Source: Polytrichum commune (taxonomy: Eukaryota; Streptophyta; Polytrichopsida; Polytrichales; Polytrichaceae). Taken from it: DNA of 57,347 bases. The DNA lies in the NCBI GenBank assembly GCA_950295325.1, contig OX485808.1:34249180-34306526 (forward strand), read 5' to 3'. Both the position numbers and the translations under genes were made by a program. Of this stretch, positions 13,201 to 24,105 are shown one piece after another; the stretch's first letter is position 1, and the number at the start of each line of letters is the position of its first letter. Below the pieces are notes generated by a model that saw only the letters and a program-made list of their open reading frames with translations, was not told the origin of the DNA and did no database searches.

Positions 13201-14520
13201 ATACAGAATTACTCTAGCCCACTGTACTAATAGGACAATTTTAGTGTACATGTAGTAAGGATACAACAGAGCTGCGCCCTTTTTATAGCTATGGTTCACA
13301 AGGACAAGATCTCCACAAGCAAAGTTCTAAAACCCCTGTCAAATGCCACCACACATGCAAATTTTGTGCAGGGAAGACAACAGATAAATGTCAGCAAAGT
13401 GATTTTTTGCACTGATATCTGCAATTAGGTTGGCCCACACTAATATATCAACATTCTACACTATTTATAGCATTTTCTACCACAGTAATCTAATACAATA
13501 GTACTTATTTCTAATGTGGGTGCCATATAGATGAATAAACAAAGTTACAAGGTTGTTTTTTAATATGGTTTTCACCCAAGGTAATTTGCATGTGTAAAGG
13601 GGTAACCTATTTGCAAAGGCAATTGTATTGCATGTATTAGTGTATTACATTATTTATGGTATTTAGTGTCTCTTGCTGTATTTTGAGGCATATTCTAGGT
13701 TATGTTGATGATTAACACCCTCACCATAAGTGTCAACTCATGACACTTGGCGTTCAAGTGCGCTTACTAATATCTTGACATGAGCATATTCAATAGTGTT
13801 ATGATGTGCATTCACATGTTACACAATGGTTTACAAGTTGACTAAAGTTTACACAAATGACACTTGCCATTAGCATTCTTAAGTTATCTTTAACTTGCAT
13901 ACTAAAATGTATACATATGACACTTGCCATTAACACGCTCAAAAACATCTTCTTCTTGCATACTAAATTTGCAAGATTATCGTCTAATGTATTCCAATGT
14001 GCTACTCTACATGTCAAAATGTACATACTTTTTCACTTAAATATTTTACTTATGTTGACAAATGAAATCTTATTAACAATTTGTGGGTGTGACATTTTAA
14101 AACCTCTAGGCATCTAGTTTAGGCCCTTCGCAAATAGTGTACGTGACACTAATTAAATACCATAAATGGTGTAGCTTGTTTAGCAAATCATACAGTATCA
14201 CAAGCATGTGCATTCAATCAATGGAGTTATCTGCATGAAATATCCGAGGATTTTGTTATAGCCGAGTCTGGGTCTTTGATGCATGTCAATTACTCAGTAC
14301 AGGGAAGTTTTTGCACTCAAGACACGGCACACACAAGAAATTGTCGCAGTATTTGATGACACATGAAAATATGGTTTCTTTCACCAACTTCACCTCTTCT
14401 CATCCTCATCATCGTTTCTTTGTGGAAACTTGCAATTATGTATGCAAAAAGAATTATCTCTTTCTTTCTTAAGATACATTTAAGAAGATAGCGAGTCTCT
14501 TCTTTTCCATCATCACATTC
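10270..14520 (+). repeat. Repeat family A, copy 2 (most complete)
   Basis: This copy links sequences that are separated elsewhere. About 10,400-11,575 matches 31,740-32,992, about 11,570-12,690 matches 56,250-57,347, and about 12,525-14,520 matches 4,250-6,240. It is therefore the best reference for the uninterrupted repeat. Poly-T/poly-G tracts at about 12,488-12,510 are shared with the copy near 57,170. It has no long open frame, so it is probably a non-autonomous or long-dead element of unknown class. Confidence 0.75.
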
Positions 14521-16019
14521 AATTTTGAAGGAAACAAACGTTCATTATAAGTGTTCTCTGCAAATGGTGTGTGAATAGTGTGATGAGAACTCACACCGAC
14601 TCCAAGCATACACCGAAAACTTACCGAACATGGAAAGTTTTGTATGCAAAACAACCAACTCCCAACCCAAATTATATATGGTCAAATTAAAGGATCATTC
14701 TAATGAATTGGAATTACTATTAAGGTCCGGGAAGTCAAATGGCTTATGGGACTAGAAGTACATCAAGACGGTCTCAAAATGGTTGTTTTAGTAATGGACA
14801 TTTGGTACCTAGCCCACAAAATGAATGTACATTAGTGCTCAAATGATTCCACACAACCTCTAGTATACTCACATGTTTGAAAATTTCCCACTTCTCCTAG
14901 AACATTAAACACTTGAATAGTGCAAAATGATCTTAGCAAATCCAAATTGAGGTTGTAGCCTTTTCTTCCTCATAGTTTATGGAGCTCATTTGAATATCTT
15001 ATTCATTATCAAAGTAGAGATTTGTTTATTTTGTTCAACGATCATATAGGTCACCCCAATCATGTTGACTAATGAACTAGAATGATTAACATCTTTTGAA
15101 CACATAGTTTGACCTTTTTTAAAACACATGATGCCCTTTTCGGTGTCCGTTCTTAAATCCACGCTTAACCACACACCACTCCAATTTAGGTGCATGATTA
15201 AGATAAGTAACATAATTAGGCCCGCTTACTTCACAAACAATGTGAATCTTGTCCAAATTCAAAGGGGGAATTGTCACCATTGTCTTTTGCCGAAAAGAGG
15301 GGAATAAAGGGAGAGATGTGGGTGTAGGCTAGAGGTGACCCTTGGTGAAGGCACCTACAAGTGAATTTTTCGATTATTTTCTTAAAGGCTAGTTCTGCGC
15401 TTTCTGCAGTATCCTTTGTCTTACGGTACATGGGTCTTAAATGGTCATTGTTTCCTACTATCGAGTCTATAATGAGTTAACAAAATTTGAACACGTAATC
15501 CAATCTCTTATAAACACGTGTCCTTTTTGTTATGGTCATTCTTGAAACCACATCTCACCACATACCACTCAAATATACGTGTTTGACTAAGATTAGTAAC
15601 CGAATTGGGCACGTCTACCTCATCTGCAATAGTTTCTGCAATCTTCTCTATCGATGGTGTGCTCTTATTTCTGCACATCCAGCATTGAGTGAACAGCCTA
15701 CATTTCCGAGAAGGTCAACTCGCATGTTTTCCGACTTCTGAATGAGTACAACAAGTAAGCTGCTAACTCCACCTTTGAGGTATTTGATTTCTTCAAAAAT
15801 AAAAATGGGTTGTATGCGTGTAAATGAATTTACGATTTATCAGTGACATGAAGATAGACGGATCACTTGGGGCATTCGTTGCTTGCAATCGCTTGTTGAT
15901 GACGAAACCCTAAGTTTCTCACAGTGTTTGACTCTGACCTTGGGCAACAGCGTGATTCTTGAGGGCATCTTGCACTCACCTCAACCAGACCCAAAATACA
16001 TACAAATTAGTGTATGGGG
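14521..16019. other. Intergenic, no gene seen
   Basis: Short open frames on both strands show no recognisable family. A pair of diverged blocks about 'aaccacatctcaccacatacc' (15,540) and 'aaatccacgcttaaccacac' (15,150) occurs in the same general context, suggesting a small duplicated repeat. Confidence 0.4.
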
Positions 16020-17454
16020 AGATTATTTCGGTCAAAATTCTAGTGTTTCCAAGCCCAACCGGTTACATGTTTTGATCTTTCGGTTTGTTCTATATTGAGT
16101 TGAGGTATATTCCATAGATTCTTCGAAAGTGATGGGTCATTGTAGTTAGGTTTTTGCTATCACTCAAATACTCAAACAAAAACAACCCAGGGTATTGGAT
16201 CACAAGGAAGACTAAGCTAGTGTCTATAAGGGTTAATGTCACATTGGATGAAGGATTAGAATAACAATCTAGGTCTTTCCATCCCTTCACTCCTTCTTTA
16301 TTAAGCTTAATCTCCGTTCTTAGGATTCCTTGTGTTTTCTTGGTCGTGTGTGATTTCCATCCTAGGTGCATGTGGACTTCTATCACTCTAATTCCATCCT
16401 TTAATCAGTCACGAAGCTCAATAACTTGGCAAATTGTCAATGGTTAATTTTCAAGATAAAGTCCAAGATAATGTCTGTGAATACCACAGCGTTTGTAAAT
16501 GTCATAAATTATGCTTTGCAATATTCTCAAATTTAAATCCTCTTAGTTGAACTTACAGTCATTCGGGCATTTTTCCAAGATTGTAATCACCATCTTCATT
16601 TTTGGCACTTTGGTACCTTTTCACAACAATTACCCACAAGATTATGCAAGAATCAATGCATCAACAAATAGGCTATATTCATTAATTAAAGCCTTAGACT
16701 ACTTTAGTCTCAAATTGAATTGCCTTTTGTAAAGTCTTACTTTAATCAAACAACTTCTCATGCTCAGGATGGTATTGTCTGTTGCTGCTTATAGCCTACT
16801 ACTAAGTATGTGCATTGCTTGCATTCATACCATTAGCCTTATACCAAGTAAAGTCAAGTAGCTGCTTCCATGCTATATTCTCACAGAGTTGCCTCTCTGC
16901 ATTCTTTCGCACATGGTGGAGACACATGGGAAACCTATGGCCTAGCCGGTTTTTCCTCTCACGACTCTATCTCTCTCATCCAATCCCTAGGTCATTTTGT
17001 CTTTTACTCAGGCTAATCGTTTTCTTAGTCTCTATCGACTCTTCAACTTCTAAGTGTCTATATCGGGATATTCCTCTCCCGCTTCACACTTGGTGATTTC
17101 CTCGCTTTGCAAGCTATGGCCTTTCTCGAGCGCCTCGACTTCTTTTCATGTGAATAAGCAATCGCTTCTTCTTGACTATTGCCTTCATTTACCTCTATTG
17201 GGCTAAGCGTCTTATTCTCATATTATTGCGTAATTGCTTAATCTTCCCATTTCTTCATCTCAAACTCCTTTCAATTGCCAAGTCTTTTTTCGTGCAACTT
17301 GACTTTGCCAATCACTAACCTCACTAAAACTCACTCTTAGTCTCGCACTCTATTGGCCTTTTGCCATAGACTATTAGCCTTTACTGAACTCATGAGTCCT
17401 CAATTAATTACTTGCCAATTGAATGTCGCAACCCTTGCTAGCTCCCTTAACAAT
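16020..17454. other. Dispersed 'aaccggttacatg' repeat, then unrecognised sequence
   Basis: Positions about 16,020-16,140 are a copy of the dispersed repeat also at 720-860. The remaining part up to 17,454 is pyrimidine-rich on the plus strand and has no supported gene. Confidence 0.4.
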
Positions 17455-18440
17455 CTTGCCTACTTCCATTTCTAGCAAAGGTTACGAGCGCCAACCCTTC
17501 GCATTCCGCCATGCTAATGGTTAGCTACTCCTACCCCGGACCTTATAGTTCATAGGAGGGGAACCAACCCTCCTACTTTGCCTTCGGGACTCACCCCTTA
17601 ATCGGTAACCAATTCTTAGATGTGGACTTCCATCCATGGAAGTCCAATCTTATGTTGATCATCGCGTTGCCGGAGCAACACTACAACAACCTGAAGTATA
17701 CTAGGCAACTATGGCTTAACATTGGGCCAAAGCCTATGGAGGCCGTGCCATTCGGCCTCCGGTGGGTGAGGCAACACCACCTCACCCATATCATCCTCTA
17801 GGACTCTAGGCGGGGCCCCTACCCCACCGTCAAGAAACCTTTAGTCTCTCTACCAAGAGTTGGGGCCAAGTAGACATTTTCCCTTAGCCGTTGAGCCTAG
17901 AATCCCCTACCAGCTTCAGACCATCATAACTTCCTTGTACGATGTCTAATGCTAATAAGCGACCACTTCATCTTCATCTACACTTCATGTAGATGCGGAT
18001 GGACTCCTCACTTGCCCCATTCAGGCAAGTATTGAGGAAGTTATGCCTGTTTGAACCTTGGCAGTCCCGGGAGGCAGTCCCAGGCCACTGCTCTGTACCA
18101 GGGCGCTGTCCCGGGACAGCGCCCCACTCAAATTGCCATAACTCTTAGCTCACAACTCCGATTGAGGTGTTCTTGAGCATTCTAGAATCATCACGCCATG
18201 AGCTACGCATAGCTTATGGCCTTACAATTGTCCTTCATAATCTTCATGGGTGGAAGACGTTCCTAACGCGGGGGTCCTCACCCACACTAGGACCACTTGG
18301 GCCCTCTCACCAATGGCGCCACAAGTCCCGGGTGTCACTCCGGGGTCCCCCTTGTGCCCATGGTGTTTTGGGGACTCTTCATGGAGGCGGCCTTTATAAC
18401 CAACTCCAAATCCGTCACCATGGTATTGCCCTTTACCCTT
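17455..18440 (+). mobile_element. Probable LTR-retrotransposon fragment abutting the LRR gene
   Basis: The first 300 bases match 6,590-6,900 in inverse orientation. From about 17,750 the sequence becomes GC-richer, with 'cccgggacagcgcc', 'ccataactcttagctcac' and 'aatggcgccacaagtcccgg' phrases that resemble plant LTR and leader sequences. No gag or pol frame follows, because the LRR exon of the resistance gene starts immediately. I infer that an LTR-like fragment lies at, and may have truncated, the 3' end of that gene. I could not define LTR borders or a target duplication. Confidence 0.35.
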
Positions 18441-20834
18441 GGCAATGTCTCCGGTACTTCCTTCAAGCTCGAGCAACCATCCAAGTACAATGTCACCAAT
18501 GAAGTCAAGTTGCCCAATGTCTCCGGTATTTTCTTCAAGCTCGAGCAACCATACAAGTTCAATGTCACCAATGAAGTCAAGTTGCCGAATGTCTCTGGTA
18601 CTTCTTTCAAACTCGAGCAACCACATAAGTTCAATGTTCTCAATGAAGTCAAGTTGCCGATGGTCTTCGGTACTTCCTTTAAGCTCGAGCAATCATCCAA
18701 GTACAATGTTACCAATGAACTCAAGTTGCCCAATGGCTGCGGTACTTCCCTCAACCTCTTGCACCATCCCAATTTTAATGTTCTCAATGAAGTCAAGTTG
18801 CCGAATGTCTCCGGTACTTACTTCAAGCTCGAGCAACCATCCAAGTACAACGTCACCAATGAAATCAAGTTGCCCAATGTCTGCGGTATTTTCTTCAAAA
18901 TGGAGCAACCATGCAAGGACAATGTCACCAATGAAGTCAAGTTGCCCAATGTCTCCGGTACTTCCTTTAAGTTCAAGCAATCACTCAAGTTCAATGTCAA
19001 CAATGAAGTCAAGTTACCCAATGTCTTCGGTAATTCCTCCAAGCTCAAGCAATTACTCAATTTCAATGTCACCAATGAAGTCAAGTTGCCGAATGTCTCC
19101 GGTACTTCCTTCAAACTCGAGCAACCATCCAAGTCCAATGTCACCAATGAAGTCAAGTTGCCAAATGTCTGCGGTATTTTCTTCAAGCTCGAGCAACCAT
19201 GCAAGTTCAATGTCACCAATGAAGCCAAGTTGCCCAATGTCTCCGGTATTTCCTTCAAGCTCGAGCAACCATCCAAGTACAATGTCACCAATGAACTCAA
19301 GTTGCCCAATGTCTGCAGTACTTCCCTCAAGCTCGAGCAAGTTGTCAGGTACAATGTAACCAATGAAGTCAAGTTGCCCAATGTCTCTGGTAATTCCTTT
19401 AAGCTCGAGCAATAACTCAAGCTCAATGTTACCAATGAAGTCAAGTTAGCCAATGTTTCTGGTACTTCCTTCAAGCTCCTGCACAATCCCAATTTCAATG
19501 TAACCAATGAACACAAGTTGCCGAATCTCTTCGGTACTTCCTTCAAGCTCAAGCAACCACATAAGTTCAATGTCCTCAATGAAGTCAAGTTGCCGAGTAT
19601 CTCCGGTAATTCCTTCAAGTTCTCGCATAATCCCAAGTCCAATGTCACCATTGAAGTCAAGTTGCCCAATGTCTGCGGTACTTCCTTCAAGCTCGAGCAA
19701 CCATGCAAGTTCAATGTCACCAATGAAGTCAAGTTGCCCAATGTCTTTGGTACTTCCTTCAAGCTCGAGCAACCTGTCAAGTACAATGCAACCAATGAAG
19801 TTAAGTTGCCCAATGTCTGCGGTAATTCCTTCAAGCTCGAGCAACCACCCAAGTGCAATGTCACCATTGAAGTCAAGTTGCCTAATGTCTCTGGTACTTC
19901 CTTCAAGCTCGAGCAACCTGTCGAAGTACAATGTAACCAATGAAGTCAAATTGCACAATGTCTCCGGTACTTTCTTCAAGCTCGAGTAATCATGCAATTT
20001 CAATGTCACCAATGAAGTCAAGTTGCCCAATGTCTCCGGTACTTCCTTCAAGCTCTTGCATAATCCCAAGTCCAATGTCACCAATGAAGTCAAGTTGCCC
20101 AATGTCTCCGGTATTTCCCTCAAGCTCGAGCAACCACTCAATTTCAATGTCACCAATGAAGTCAAGTTGCCCAATGTCTCCGGTACTTCCCTCAAGCTTG
20201 AGCAAAGACACAAGTCCAATGTCACCAATGAAGTCAAGTTGCCCAATGTTTCTGGTACTTCCTTCAAGCTCGAGCAATATTTCAAGACCAATGTCACCAA
20301 TGTAGTCAAGTTGCCCAATGTCTCTGGTACTTCCCTCAAGCTCGAGCAACCGTACAAGTCCAATGTCACCAATGAAGTCAAGTTGCCCAATGTCTCCGGT
20401 ATCTCCTTCAAGCTCGAGCAACGACGCAAGCTCAATGTCACGAACGAAGTCAAGTTGCCCAATGTCTTTGGTATGAATTCCAATGCATAACACTCAATTA
20501 AGGTAAGGTATTGTAACATCCTAAGGGTTCCAATTTCAAGTGGAAATTGTTGCAAATCAACAAACCTCTCCATCTCCAACACACGCAATTGTTTGAATGG
20601 AATGAAAAATGATGGTCGCAGCTCCTCGATTTTTTCTCCTCTATATCGGCCAAAGCACCTGCTTATCCGCATCCACCTCAATTTACTCGAATTCTTCATT
20701 GTTTTGTAAAAATAATCCAAATTCTTACAATCGTTGATATCCAAGAGTCTTATGTTTGCCATATCCAAACTTGTAATCATATCATAATTACAATGTGATC
20801 CAGCCACATGAAGACCTTCCACATTTTGTATCAT
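18335..20834 (-). pseudogene. PNL exon 3: LRR domain of about 28 near-identical repeats
   Basis: After about 120 residues of less regular LRR linker (GLHVAGSHC, LDINDCKNLDYF), the exon is made of 24-residue repeats of the type 'LGNLTSLVTLDLxGCSSLKEVPET'. A one-base insertion near 19,922 ('gtcgaagtac' where a sister repeat at about 19,775 has 'gtcaagtac') shifts the frame. In the new frame the LRR text continues perfectly. At 18,818-18,820 a GAA is replaced by TAA; the changed site reads aagtaagta, a good splice donor sequence. The coding frame ends at 18,335 in LTR-like sequence with an unrelated tail (about 40 residues), so the native C-terminus is probably lost. Confidence 0.8.
18440..20480 (-). 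repeat. 72-bp tandem repeat encoding the LRRs
   Basis: About 28 head-to-tail units of 72 bp, each one LRR of 24 residues, highly alike at the DNA level. The unit contains 'aagtcaagttgcccaatgtc' on the plus strand. Several units differ by block substitutions shared between non-adjacent units, which suggests unequal exchange or gene conversion. Because 72 is a multiple of three and stops are absent, several other frames are open here on both strands. Confidence 0.9.
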
Positions 20835-21049
20835 CTGCATCAACCATGTCATAAATCATTGTTTATGGCAATCCATTAAGAGTGTGGATTTTTTCATATT
20901 CTATGAATTGATTAAAAAACCGTCAAACATATACATTTACTTCCTTATATTTTTTCTACAAAAATCTTATATGTGCAAACTCAATTTCATCAAAATTGGA
21001 CGCTTTATGAATACGAAACTAGACAAAGATGATGGATATATTCATTTAC

Positions 21050-22171
21050 CATGTTCGTATTGGATTTGGTGGGCTCAAACTCATCCAAATTCCAAATTCT
21101 TTGTCCTCCAATATGTTCTTTGCATGCTATCATACGTCCCATGTCACGTAAATGATCATGCATTGTCAACATCCCATCCCAATCTATTCGCACAAGACTT
21201 CGGTCCATGAGATTCAAAAGTGCAGAATGTGCGTTACTATCATCACAATCCCATATTTTTAACGCCTTCTCTTCCTCCATCCCTTGCTTGAGAACATCCC
21301 AACAAAAAAAACAAGCAATGTCCAAAAACATGTTTTTCTCTTCTTCATCCAAATTATCGTAGCTTATCCTCAACGTTCTAAATATCCTTTCATTGTCCCA
21401 ACTACCACCAAGGCTTTGTCCCCTCTGTAATCTTCGCAATGCTTGTTGCCATACCCTAAGCCATTGAACTCCACACAAATAACTTCCCAATACTTCCAAG
21501 CTCAAAGGAAGTCCACCACATGCTTTGATGACTTTGTTGGCAACTGTTTCAAATTGCAGCCCTTGAGGTCGTTGTTGTAAGAATGCATGCTTGTAGAATA
21601 GCTCCTTTGCTTCATCTTCCTCCAATAACTCCATGTCCATCTTTCCATTGTGTGAGATACAAGTTGTTTTTAAGTCTTGCCAATTTCGGCTTGTGGCAAT
21701 GATCTTGCTACCGTTAGCAAACTTCCACTTAGATGAAACTAGCCCATGGAGTTGTTCTTGAGAGGCAACATCATCAAAGACAACAAAGACTTTTTTCCTC
21801 TCAAATATCTCTTGTAGGTACTTAAACCCCTCTTCAACAATCTCTATGGGCTTCTTGCACTTGAGATCCTCCAACAATTGTCTTTGTATATACAAGATGT
21901 TTTTGGAGTCTCTCATATTTGCCACAAAGCTTGTTGCTTCAAAGCCTTGATGGACACGATGAAGAATGGCCTTTGTCAAAGTGGTCTTTCCACTTCCACC
22001 CATCCCGACGATGCCTAGAATTTGATTGGATTCTAGTTGAAATAACACGTTTGAGATTTTCTTATCAATATTGACAAAGTGAACCGGGAGTGACGGTAAT
22101 GAATGTGTGGACCGCACTTGTGATGGAAGTATTCGGTTTGCCCATGACAATGGTGCAAAAAGCTGAAAACC
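21050..22171 (-). CDS. PNL exon 2: NB-ARC nucleotide-binding switch
   Basis: An intact 374-codon exon. Motifs in order are: P-loop GMGGSGKTTL (about 21,980-22,011), kinase-2 VFVVFDDVA (about 21,765-21,793), RNBS-B GSKIIATSR, GLPL as CGGLPLSLEVLG (about 21,495-21,530), an RNBS-D-like MFLDIACFF, and MHD as MHDHLRDMG (about 21,140-21,166). The DD of kinase-2 followed by V rather than W, together with FLDIACFF, gives it a TNL-like NB-ARC flavour even though the N-terminal domain is a kinase. This ATP/ADP switch module would control activation of the kinase. No lesion is seen in this exon, so it is listed as coding although the whole gene is probably not functional. Confidence 0.88.
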
Positions 22172-22444
22172 CTGTACATACAAAATTTGATATTAGATAT
22201 TGCTTTGACATGTAAGTTACAATAAATGCAAAAGAGTGTGATTTCTATGAATGCTATCAAAGTACCTTGATTATCTCATTTAAAAGAATACGCTTTCTCT
22301 TTTAATAAGATTTCAAATTTGTATTTGGATCCAATATTTTATGAAAGCGGATAAATCAAAATAAATTGATTATATTTGTTAGCCCATTTGAAAGTTGATG
22401 TGAACTAATTTCTAAACCATTCAATGTGTTGTTAGAATTAATAC

Positions 22445-24105
22445 CTTGGTATGAAATTGACTTGTATGTTGGGCCTCATTAGCTTCTCTCCCCTCCAAAT
22501 TTGGTGTCCTCCAAAAGCGTTTGCACAAATACATGATGTTGTGAGGCAAATTTAAAATCCTTTGAAACACGGTACTCTCAATTTGCACCTCTTGATTTCT
22601 AAGTGCAACATTTCCCCGTAAAATGGAACTTCTTAATTCTTTTAATGTTGTGCAAATCTCCTTGAACTTGGGTCTCTTTGTCCGGTCTAATGACCAACAT
22701 TCGTTGATCAAGGAGACCAAAGCCTCGGGACAATTATCAGGCACCCATGGCCTCTAACCTGACCTTAGCCTTGTAGGAAGATCATGACCATTGCCTTCAA
22801 ATGGTTGTTTTCCTGAGAGTATAGTTGCACACATCACACCAAAACTGTATACATCGCCTTCATGTGCATTCACTTTTTCCATAAAAGAATATATCATGTT
22901 TTCCCTCTTTCGTTTGTTGTTATGGAATAACTCTGGTGCTTTGTACAACCTCGTCCCAATACCTTGGCTTAATTTCTCAGAAATGTTGCTATGCGCATCC
23001 GTTTTTGAATGTCCAAAGTCGGCCAACTTCACATTCACATAGTTGTCCTTGTGCAATTCGTCCACCATGATTTTATGCACCAATATATTGGCAGGTTTTA
23101 AATCCCGATGTGCAATTTTCTTCCCATGTAGATAACTCATGCCCTTCGCGATTTGTAAGATGATGTCCATAGCTACTTGAATTGGGAAGGGTGTTTTTGT
23201 TCCACCATTTGATACCTCCTCCATCAATGCCTCCAAGCTTGTGTCTAGAAGCTCCATAGCAATGAAACATTTGCGTTTCTTTGGTTTTCGGCCACAACAT
23301 ATGAATTTCATGACATTTGGATGATTGGCACTAGCAAGTATGCCTACCTCTTTCTTGAAGCTTTTGTCCCCATCTTCCATATCACCCAAAACTTGAACCA
23401 CGGCAAACCAAACCAACTTGTTTTCTCTACATTGCCATACGCACCTTCTCCAAGTGGGCTTGAGCCTCGCCAACCCAATCGTGCATCAACCTCCACATGT
23501 TGTCCACCATTCACATAGTTTCCTTGATTGTCATATCTTTTCAACAAGTATGCCACAATCGTTGACTCTTCACTAGCGACCTTGTTCTTAGAGGATGAAT
23601 GCATGGATTCTACAGTTGCTTGTAATTGCCTCACCAATATGAGATGATCTTCAACTCCCAATTCACTCATGGTGCTTAGTGAAAAACTTAGATGATCTTG
23701 AAATTGGCCCAACTGTCCAACGCATTGGCCATTTAAGTGTCGATACATATCATCATGACAAGATTTGAAATCCATGAACAAGTCTTGGAACGCCTCTTCA
23801 TTGTGGATTTGGAGCAATGCTACATGCCACCATTTCTCACCATAACACTCTTGTACCAACAACTTGGCCCTTTCAATAACTAGAAACAACTCCTTCAAGA
23901 GCAAGTCACAATTGTTAAGAAACTCATCTGTATGGGAGAAAATAATTTCTATAGTACTGGTGAATTTTTTGAGCGTTTGTGCAAGACATATGCATTGGCG
24001 TTGATTCAATGCAAACTTGGTACCACCCTCATGCACAATTTGTTGTATGTAGTCAATATTGAGTATACAAAGCGCCAAGATATTGGATTGATTAGCCATC
24101 ATATC
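22445..24105 (-). pseudogene. PNL exon 1: helical N-terminus and protein kinase domain
   Basis: The N-terminal about 190 residues are predicted helical and rich in Leu, Cys and Gln (for example NQRQCICLAQTLKKF). They resemble HeLo/MCAfunc-type four-helix domains seen ahead of MLKL-like kinases; this is inference. The kinase follows: glycine loop GEGAYGNV (about 23,425-23,448), HRDLKPAN (about 23,090-23,115), DFG in LADFGHSKT (about 23,005-23,028), an APE-like KAPELF, and SFGVM in subdomain IX. The frame shifts between GLP and FAVVQVLG near 23,400. The expected A-x-K lysine is not visible in either frame, so this may have been a weak or dead kinase. An in-frame TAG at 22,754 falls just before the RPWVPDNCPEAL segment of the C-lobe. 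The exon ends in a GTATTA donor. Confidence 0.82.

Larger units (their letters stand above)
18335..24105 (-). pseudogene. Kinase-NB-ARC-LRR (PNL-type) resistance gene, damaged
   Basis: Three coding exons on the minus strand: 24,105-22,445 (N-terminal helical region plus protein kinase), 22,171-21,050 (NB-ARC) and 20,834-about 18,335 (LRR). Introns at 22,172-22,444 and 20,835-21,049 have GT-AG ends and phase 0. PNL-type immune receptors with an N-terminal kinase are known from mosses, where they act as presumed intracellular pathogen sensors. Translation should begin at one of two adjacent ATGs at 24,102 and 24,099, just after an acceptor, so a 5' leader exon is likely. Four lesions break the frame: a shift near 23,400 after the glycine loop, TAG at 22,754-22,756, a one-base insertion near 19,922, and TAA at 18,818-18,820. 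Either this is a young pseudogene, because the domains are otherwise intact, or some lesions are sequencing errors. The first seems more likely given four events. Confidence 0.85.

Noticed and set aside
6590-17750. One 11-kb element bounded by the inverted pair 6,590-6,900 and 17,455-17,750
   Set aside because: The content between is a mixture of unrelated repeats, the copies are diverged, and no end motif or target duplication was found.
18297-20490. Long plus-strand frames over the LRR region (proteins of Ser/Met or Lys/Leu/Pro repeats)
   Set aside because: They are mirror frames created by the 72-bp LRR repeat; the minus strand encodes a known domain in sequence with the NB-ARC exon.
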